A stretch of 34,794 nt of DNA, from IMG/VR virus record IMGVR_UViG_3300042339_000674, positions 1-34,794 of that record; one strand, given 5' to 3'. The position numbers and the translations under genes were made by a program. Shown piece by piece: positions 30,288 to 34,794 of the stretch. How positions within the stretch are numbered: the first letter of the stretch is position 1; every line of letters starts with the position of its first letter. This DNA is from a virus. The notes under the pieces are model-generated. The model did no database searches. It was not told the DNA's origin and saw only the letters and a program-made list of their open reading frames with translations.

Positions 30288-30420
30288 TAATACAGAACAT
30301 AAACATGAATGGGAATGCTCAGATGTTCCTGGTATATTTAATTGTTTATCGTGTGATGATATAAGATTGTATAACTATATTGATAAACAATACAGGATAT
30401 ATCCTAAAGAAAGGGTTTAA
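30277..30420 (+). CDS. Small zinc-finger-like protein, 47 residues
   Basis: A 47-codon frame (MVSDNTEHKHEWECSDVPGI...) with H9, H10 or C14 and then C23 and C26 in FNCLSC, enough for one zinc site. It overlaps the previous gene by 11 bases and lacks a clear ribosome site, so it is less sure than its neighbours, but the metal-binding pattern supports it. Confidence 0.5.
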   Translation: MVSDNTEHKHEWECSDVPGIFNCLSCDDIRLYNYIDKQYRIYPKERV

Positions 30421-30422
30421 CA

Positions 30423-30626
30423 ATGGCAATGTATTCAGCACATATAGTATTTGATAGATATACGGTTTATATAAACCCGTGGGTATCAAGTGCAATGGAT
30501 GAGGATGAATTAGAAGATGAAGCAATTGAAATGCTTCTTGAACTTTATCCAGAGTTAACAAGACAACAAGAAGAACAGTTAGTAAAGAGTATTCAAGATA
30601 TAGAAGTAGAATTACAAACCGACTAG
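30423..30626 (+). CDS. Small acidic protein, 67 residues
   Basis: A 67-residue protein starting MAMYSAHIVFDRYTVYINPW and then a very acidic helix (SAMDEDELEDEAIEMLLELY). Such a strand-plus-acidic-helix make-up is common in phage proteins that mimic DNA or bind host proteins, but no function can be given. AAAGGG precedes the ATG. Confidence 0.65.
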   Translation: MAMYSAHIVFDRYTVYINPWVSSAMDEDELEDEAIEMLLELYPELTRQQEEQLVKSIQDIEVELQTD

Positions 30627-30639
30627 AGGAGAAATAGAT

Positions 30640-30981
30640 ATGGCAACTCGTAAAGTACCTAAGAAATTTGAAGCTAAGAAAGATGCTAAGACAGAAGCAC
30701 AACTTTTGATTCAAGCAACAGTTAATAGTACATATAGTTTATTAATTCCGTGTAAGAATGAACAATTCGTCTATGTAAGAAATCCAATTACAGGTAAAAT
30801 TTCTCATTTTGAAACCAACAAATCTGAGTTCTTTGAATTCATTAAAGAACTTACAACACTAGGACTAGGAGAGAAAATTGAAAAAGACTTTGAAGATCTT
30901 GTACGCAATAACAATAGTAATTGGGTTAAAGTTCTTGATCAATTGCGTGAAAGCAATGCGTTCAAACTGGAACAAGTATGA
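30640..30981 (+). CDS. Hypothetical protein, 113 residues
   Basis: A 113-residue protein with a basic start (MATRKVPKKFEAKKDAKTEA) and a helical rest (FFEFIKELTTLGLGEKIEKD). Contains VRNPITGKISHFETNKSEF, which looks like a beta hairpin. GAGGAGAAA precedes the ATG. No family recognised; ATGA overlap with the next gene. Confidence 0.7.
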   Translation: MATRKVPKKFEAKKDAKTEAQLLIQATVNSTYSLLIPCKNEQFVYVRNPITGKISHFETNKSEFFEFIKELTTLGLGEKIEKDFEDLVRNNNSNWVKVLDQLRESNAFKLEQV

Positions 30982-31226
30982 CAACAGTAAAAGAAGCAAT
31001 TAAAATGCTTAAAGATTACTCAGACCAAGATGAAGAAATTTGTATTGCTTGGTGGAGTAAAGAGTTATTTGAAAACCAAACTAATTCTGATGAAGATAGC
31101 GGAATAAAAGAAGAAGCCTGGAATAAAGTTGTGATGGAATTTGATGATATGACTCAGCATTATCAGGGATTAATATACGACATAATTGTAGAAACTATAA
31201 GTGAATATGATGGATGGATTATATGA
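30978..31226 (+). CDS. Conserved small phage protein, 82 residues
   Basis: An 82-residue acidic protein. TTVKEAIKMLKDYSDQDEEI then CIAWWSKELFE matches a recurrent pattern of small phage proteins (EAI..L..Y..D..I.I.WW....F) whose role is not known. It is coupled on both sides by ATGA. Confidence 0.7.
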   Translation: MTTVKEAIKMLKDYSDQDEEICIAWWSKELFENQTNSDEDSGIKEEAWNKVVMEFDDMTQHYQGLIYDIIVETISEYDGWII

Positions 31227-31369
31227 ATAAAATAGATGGAGATCAGTTACGCAATAATCTAGAAAAACTTTTGCCTAATTGTTCTTTTGATGAAGATAAT
31301 GAAGGTCAAGTTATTATTTATACCAACCTAAAAGAAACAACAAACGGAAACTATAAGGAGCTGAAATGA
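31223..31369 (+). CDS. Small conserved phage protein, 48 residues
   Basis: A 48-codon frame (MNKIDGDQLRNNLEKLLPNC, then FDEDNEGQVIIYTNL). I recall this L...LP...F.ED..GQ.VIYT.L pattern in short actinophage proteins, with no known function. ATGA at both ends supports translation. Confidence 0.68.
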   Translation: MNKIDGDQLRNNLEKLLPNCSFDEDNEGQVIIYTNLKETTNGNYKELK

Positions 31370-31995
31370 ACAAAGATAATATGCAAAAAGTAATTAATGC
31401 CATTAAATTTGATGGCGCAAAGAAATTCAATATGAGTGTATTTGTCGGAAAGCTTGAATATGAAGATGATCATATAAGCGTATTTGAAAATGATGAATTA
31501 GCTCATACATTCCCTGTAAGTAGAGTTAGAGTTATACATGAAGGTACTGATTTGTTTAATTGTACCTCAATGGGTTGTATTGCTGGTTTTGCTACAGCAT
31601 TGGCTAATGATTGGAAAACTCCTGACTGGATGAGAAAAGATGATCCTTCAGGTCATCTATATCAATTTGAAAATGAAGCTGCTAATTACTTAGGATTAAG
31701 TACTGCTGAGGCTAAGAATCTTTTCTTCGGAGATGATAATAGTATTTGGAAATGGCTAATGCATCATGAAGCAGAAAGATATCCAAATCTAGAATTGGAA
31801 GATTATGAAACAATGCAAGACGCAAATGATTGCGAGATTGAATGGGATGATAGAGATCTATACGCAAACTTTCATACCATTGATTATCTAACTGCAGTGG
31901 ATGTATTGACCAGAATTAATAATGAAGAAATTGGTTTGGCTTGTGATGAAATGCAACAACCTTATTATATCAAGAAAGAAGCGGTAGTGTCATGA
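31366..31995 (+). CDS. Paralogous phage protein, copy B1, 209 residues
   Basis: A 209-residue protein. Its near twin is at 33049: both start MNK(D/E)N(M/L)Q(K/R)VI(N/D)AIK, both have GTD.FNCTSMGCIAGFATA (around residue 62), both have D..IWKWLM and a common end I.NEEIGL...PYYIKKEA. By eye about half of the residues agree, which shows a fairly old duplication. The CTSMGCIAGFA motif resembles the CA.G motif of the A-type family, so all four may be one superfamily. AAGGAGCTGAA precedes ATG. Confidence 0.75.
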   Translation: MNKDNMQKVINAIKFDGAKKFNMSVFVGKLEYEDDHISVFENDELAHTFPVSRVRVIHEGTDLFNCTSMGCIAGFATALANDWKTPDWMRKDDPSGHLYQFENEAANYLGLSTAEAKNLFFGDDNSIWKWLMHHEAERYPNLELEDYETMQDANDCEIEWDDRDLYANFHTIDYLTAVDVLTRINNEEIGLACDEMQQPYYIKKEAVVS

Positions 31996-32186
31996 GTAAT
32001 CCATATTGGAGGGGAATGGTTAAAGATGCACTTGGTTGTGATGATGATTACGCCGATATTCTTTTAAATTTCCAATATAAAGTATCTAATGGTCCAGATT
32101 TTTCTGAAGCTAGCGAAGGAGAATTGGATAAGTATTGGAGATGGATACATCTAGAATATCAAGACCACCTAAAGGAGAATAAATAA
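31992..32186 (+). CDS. Small hypothetical protein, 64 residues
   Basis: A 64-residue protein (MSNPYWRGMVKDALGCDDDY, then ILLNFQYKVSNGPDFSEASE). The GM..ALGCD.DYADILL pattern is one I recall from phages, where it is not assigned. Coupled by ATGA to copy B1 and by TAATG to the next gene. Confidence 0.7.
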   Translation: MSNPYWRGMVKDALGCDDDYADILLNFQYKVSNGPDFSEASEGELDKYWRWIHLEYQDHLKENK

Positions 32187-32407
32187 TGGAACTAATTGGA
32201 AGAAAGATTGTTGATGTAAGATCACTTAATAAGAAAGTAATTGAGAAAGAGGGTTGGGATAATAGTCCTTATAACTCTGTTTGTTTGGTATTAGATGATG
32301 GTTCAATTATCTACCCCTCACAAGATGAAGAAGGTAATGGTCCAGGTTGTTTCTTTGCGATGGATAAAGAAATGGACACTGCCTTTTATATTTTCCCAAA
32401 TGAGTGA
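32186..32407 (+). CDS. Conserved small phage protein, 73 residues (LIGRKIVDVR family)
   Basis: A 73-residue protein with MELIGRKIVDVRSLNKK, then KEGWDNSPYNSVCLVLDDGS and YPSQDEEGNGPG. I recall this LIG..I..VR....E..GW......V.LDDG...YPS.D.EGNGPG layout in many phages; it looks like a small beta-rich fold. Function not known. Confidence 0.75.
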   Translation: MELIGRKIVDVRSLNKKVIEKEGWDNSPYNSVCLVLDDGSIIYPSQDEEGNGPGCFFAMDKEMDTAFYIFPNE

Positions 32408-32430
32408 GCTATCTAACATTTAACTTAAAA

Positions 32431-32450
32431 AAACGATTACAAACGATTAC
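32431..32450 (+). repeat. Two tandem AAACGATTAC decamers
   Basis: AAACGATTAC occurs twice in direct succession in the 67-bp gap between genes 32186 and 32475. Its place just before the second A-type gene would suit an operator, but two copies are little evidence. Confidence 0.6.
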
Positions 32451-32474
32451 AGACCCAAATGGAGGGCTTTTAAT

Positions 32475-33047
32475 ATGGAAACACTAGAACAATTAGAGAG
32501 AGATTTATCTGCAATAACTAATGACGGACAGGCTTTGCGTCATATTGCAAAAAACCTTATAAAACAGAATATGAAATCAAAGTTACTTGCATATGAGTTT
32601 GATGAGGAAACAGGTGATGATATTGTCATAAATGATGATGATTGTGCTTATCGTGGTATGGATGTAAAAACTCAGACAGACACAAAATGCGCCATTGGTT
32701 GGCTTATTATGGATAATCTTTATGATCCAGATATAGAAGGCAAAACAGCAATTGATGATGATGTATTAGATGCTGTTAATGATTCAACTCCCAATTGGAA
32801 TAAAACAGATAAGAGTATGGCTATGCTTTCTTTTGCACAAAGAATTCATGATGGTTATGAACCTAAAGATTGGCAAAAGGTATTTGCTGTAACTGATTAT
32901 AAATTAATCTCTCCCGTAGACGGTTCTTTTAGATTAGATAAAGACAGTATTGATATTGTTGTTGAAGATCTAATTAAAGCATATAAGATTTCAAGTTCGT
33001 ATAATATAGACTATCCAAACAATAAACAAGAAAAGGCAGGGAAATAA
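32475..33047 (+). CDS. Phage family protein with CAY..G..KCA.G motif (copy A2)
   Basis: A 190-residue relative of the protein at 29251: CAYRGMDVKTQTDTKCAIGW then LI, and STPNW with QRIHDGY later, like SVPNW and QCIHDGR in copy A1. It is longer by an N-terminal segment and a C-terminal tail. GGAGG lies 11 bases before the ATG. The B-type gene follows one base after the stop, so A2 and B2 form a pair. Confidence 0.72.
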   Translation: METLEQLERDLSAITNDGQALRHIAKNLIKQNMKSKLLAYEFDEETGDDIVINDDDCAYRGMDVKTQTDTKCAIGWLIMDNLYDPDIEGKTAIDDDVLDAVNDSTPNWNKTDKSMAMLSFAQRIHDGYEPKDWQKVFAVTDYKLISPVDGSFRLDKDSIDIVVEDLIKAYKISSSYNIDYPNNKQEKAGK

Positions 33048-33048
33048 C

Positions 33049-33675
33049 ATGAATAAGGAAAACTTACAAAGAGTAATTGATGCCATTAAGATTGATGGTG
33101 CGACAAAATTTAACATGAGCACATTCATTGGTAAATTTGACGAAGAATATAAAGTTGAAAATGTATTTGAGCATGGTGAATTAGCAAGTACATATAGGGC
33201 AGATCAAGTAAAAAATCTTATTGCAGGTACTGATATTTTCAATTGTACATCTATGGGTTGTATTGCTGGGTTTGCTACAGCAATAGTTAATAACTGGAAA
33301 GCTCCTGAATGGTTAGCAGGTGACGATACTATTGACTTTGTTCGTCAGTTTGAAACAGAGTCAAATGATTTCTTAGGCTTTTCTTATGACGAAGGAAGAA
33401 ACATTTATTACAATGCTGATTCATGTATTTGGAAATGGTTGATGGTTAATGAACCAGATAGGTATGAATTTAAACTTGAAGGTGATTATGAAACAATGGA
33501 TGAAGCAACTGAATACGGAGAAGAGTGGGATAGTGGTGATTTGTGTGTTGATTTCACTTCTATTGATTATCTTTCTGCAGTAAATGTATTAACTAGAATC
33601 TTAAATGAAGAAATTGGTTTGTGCGATCACAATAAAGAGCCCTTCTATATCAAGAAAGAAGCCTTAGTAGACTAA
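33049..33675 (+). CDS. Paralogous phage protein, copy B2, 208 residues
   Basis: A 208-residue twin of the protein at 31366 with the same length and motif order: GTDIFNCTSMGCIAGFATA, then SCIWKWLM and a closing PFYIKKEALVD. The most variable section is between residues 30 and 60. Two cysteines in CTSMGC are kept in both copies and are candidates for metal or redox function. Confidence 0.75.
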   Translation: MNKENLQRVIDAIKIDGATKFNMSTFIGKFDEEYKVENVFEHGELASTYRADQVKNLIAGTDIFNCTSMGCIAGFATAIVNNWKAPEWLAGDDTIDFVRQFETESNDFLGFSYDEGRNIYYNADSCIWKWLMVNEPDRYEFKLEGDYETMDEATEYGEEWDSGDLCVDFTSIDYLSAVNVLTRILNEEIGLCDHNKEPFYIKKEALVD

Positions 33676-33703
33676 TAAATAACCTATTTGAAAGGATTGG
33701 GGT

Positions 33704-34027
33704 ATGTCAACTTATACGGATAGACATAAGAGAGCGCATCAAAGAAAACAGGAAATGAAGAAATTAGACCCAGATTATAAAGGCAGGGTTAAAGGAGAAA
33801 GAACTCAAGCTAGAAATAGGAGAACGGAGAAATACCTACTTGAAATAGGTTTTGATCATACCAAAATTCATACAGGGATTTGTTGTTTTATTGGCTGCAA
33901 TACGGTTAAGAGTCAGTATAACAAGGATCATTGCTGTGTGTTGCATCAAAAGCTAATTGTTTCAAGAGGGTTCTTCTTTATTATTGAAAGAGAAAACTAT
34001 TCAAAAGCAGAAGGGAGGGATATATGA
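33704..34027 (+). CDS. Basic cysteine-rich protein, 107 residues (putative zinc binding)
   Basis: A 107-residue basic protein. The first half is rich in Lys and Arg (HKRAHQRKQEMKKLDPDYKG, then ERTQARNRRTEKYLL). The second half has CCFIGC, then HCCVLHQ, that is, a possible C-x3/4-C...H/C-C-x2-H zinc site. It may bind DNA or RNA. TTGGGG is the nearest ribosome site. HNH nucleases have a similar basic-plus-zinc look, but no HNH residues are present. Confidence 0.65.
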   Translation: MSTYTDRHKRAHQRKQEMKKLDPDYKGRVKGERTQARNRRTEKYLLEIGFDHTKIHTGICCFIGCNTVKSQYNKDHCCVLHQKLIVSRGFFFIIERENYSKAEGRDI

Positions 34028-34155
34028 GAATGGTATTAGCATTGTTCCTAGGGCTATATATTGGACTTCATTGGCATGCCAAGAGAAGTGTAGATCAATA
34101 TAGTGGTTATGGAGAAAATAGAAGACATATACATCGGCATTGGGATAAGGATTAG
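34024..34155 (+). CDS. 43-residue protein with N-terminal membrane or signal segment
   Basis: A 43-codon frame (MRMVLALFLGLYIGLHWHAK, then His/Arg-rich tail ENRRHIHRHWDKD). Residues 3-17 would anchor it in the membrane with the charged tail on one side. GGGAGGG lies 4 bases before its ATG and the start overlaps the previous stop by ATGA. No family can be named. Confidence 0.62.
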   Translation: MRMVLALFLGLYIGLHWHAKRSVDQYSGYGENRRHIHRHWDKD

Positions 34156-34163
34156 GAGTAGTT

Positions 34164-34433
34164 ATGGCTATTGATAAGTATGGAGAATATATGGATCTTA
34201 CCCTAGAAGAAATGGAAAGTGGTATTGTTTTAATTAAGGGGTTTATTGAGGATTTACAGCATTCCGTTATGGGATATATGGTTACTTCTCACCCTGATTA
34301 TGACAGTATCAATGGCATTTTAGATAACATCAGGCTATTGATTGCGGAGTATAAAAGGGATTTATATGAAGATGATGAAGATACTACAGATGGAAAAACA
34401 CACAATACAAATGATTGGAGACCATCATTATGA
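34164..34433 (+). CDS. Hypothetical protein, 89 residues, helical and acidic
   Basis: An 89-residue protein that looks all-helical (LTLEEMESGIVLIKGFIEDL, then INGILDNIRLLIAEYKRDLY) with an acidic, flexible tail. TAGGAG lies 7 bases before the ATG. No family recognised. It ends in an ATGA overlap. Confidence 0.68.
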   Translation: MAIDKYGEYMDLTLEEMESGIVLIKGFIEDLQHSVMGYMVTSHPDYDSINGILDNIRLLIAEYKRDLYEDDEDTTDGKTHNTNDWRPSL

Positions 34434-34594
34434 AATACGAAGAAGCTAAGAGTAGGTTAGTTGCAAAGAAATTGGATGCCGTACAGGTAATGCAAGACCC
34501 AGAGACTGGGGAATTCTTTTACGATATCTGTTATGAATGTGACAAAATGTTAAATGAACAAGAGGCTGCTTATGGACATGACTGCGAAGGATGA
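34430..34594 (+). CDS. Small zinc-binding-like protein, 54 residues
   Basis: A 54-codon frame (MKYEEAKSRLVAKKLDAVQV...) with C34 and C37 (ICYEC) and then H50 and C52 (GHDC), enough for one zinc site. The start overlaps the previous stop by ATGA, and the end overlaps the last gene by 23 bases. Confidence 0.65.
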   Translation: MKYEEAKSRLVAKKLDAVQVMQDPETGEFFYDICYECDKMLNEQEAAYGHDCEG

Positions 34595-34794
34595 AATTGA
34601 ACAAGAAATGTATTTTCTTAATTTAGAGATTCAATCCATTGAGGAAAGAATAAAAGAACTATCAAAGGATTATGAAAAGAACCAGGGTTTCTTGACTGTT
34701 TTAGATTGGCAAGCGACTAAAAGAACCTTGGCTTATTTGGATTTGAAAATGCAATTGGATAAAATAATTGACCCAATACAACCCCATATTAATG
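34572..34794 (+). CDS. Helical protein, 3' end outside window
   Basis: A frame open to the right edge, 74 residues seen (MDMTAKDEIEQEMYFLNLEI...). The seen part is a long helix with heptad spacing (EERIKELSKDYEKNQGFLTV). AGAGG lies 6 bases before ATG 34572; ATG 34578 is also in frame. The protein's end and function are not visible. Confidence 0.62.
   Translation, partial: MDMTAKDEIEQEMYFLNLEIQSIEERIKELSKDYEKNQGFLTVLDWQATKRTLAYLDLKMQLDKIIDPIQPHIN

Noticed and set aside
33704-34027. HNH homing endonuclease
   Set aside because: The protein is basic and has Cys/His pairs, but the His-Asn-His residues and usual spacing are missing.

Overview
This window looks like part of the genome of a large tailed bacteriophage. 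Every gene I can support lies on the + strand, genes are packed with ATGA, TAATG or few-base overlaps, and the set includes a large terminase, a phage-type replication and recombination block, a lysozyme-like enzyme, a tRNA and dozens of very small genes. A WhiB-type Fe-S regulator (20289-20612) is the best host clue, because WhiB proteins are confined to Actinobacteria and their phages. The DNA is clearly AT-rich, so I infer a low-GC actinobacterial host rather than Streptomyces or Mycobacterium. The gene content reminds me, from memory and unchecked, of large tRNA-bearing actinophages.

Region 1 (1-9665) holds DNA metabolism genes mixed with sugar-transfer genes: the C-terminal part of a DnaE polymerase, a GT2 glycosyltransferase, a cytidylyltransferase, a RecA-like recombinase, a GT4-like transferase, a Holliday-resolvase-like nuclease, a DUF1599-like protein, a Cas4-like nuclease with four cysteines, a two-zinc-finger protein, a RuvC-like resolvase, an HTH protein, a YkgJ-type cysteine-cluster protein and a second GT4-like transferase. 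Region 2 (9629-13540) is the packaging block: an HTH protein placed as a small terminase, three 36-bp tandem repeats, a terL gene that appears to be leaderless, two small genes, a strong terminator, and another apparently leaderless glycosyltransferase gene.

A 378-bp non-coding region (13541-13918) separates these from region 3 (13919-34794), a long island of small, mostly acidic, mostly unrecognised proteins. Known or partly known members are WhiB, a ParB-like protein, an Api92/DUF1281-like protein, a DUF3846 protein, several zinc-ribbon proteins, a protein that seems to join a permuted GHKL-type ATPase to an HExxH zincin, and a secreted lysozyme/transglycosylase. Two related families alternate near the right end (29251, 31366, 32475, 33049).

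At 27355-27677 lie a tRNA-Arg(UCU), a compact three-way-junction RNA with two C-rich loops, and a 156-bp element closed by 26-bp inverted arms. The first structured RNA has a 12-base perfect match to the ribosome binding site of the gene at 16025. The most notable items are these RNAs, the ATPase-zincin fusion, the repeats around terL that recur elsewhere in the window, and the leaderless promoters. Functions of region 3 genes are mostly unknown, and I have run no database search.
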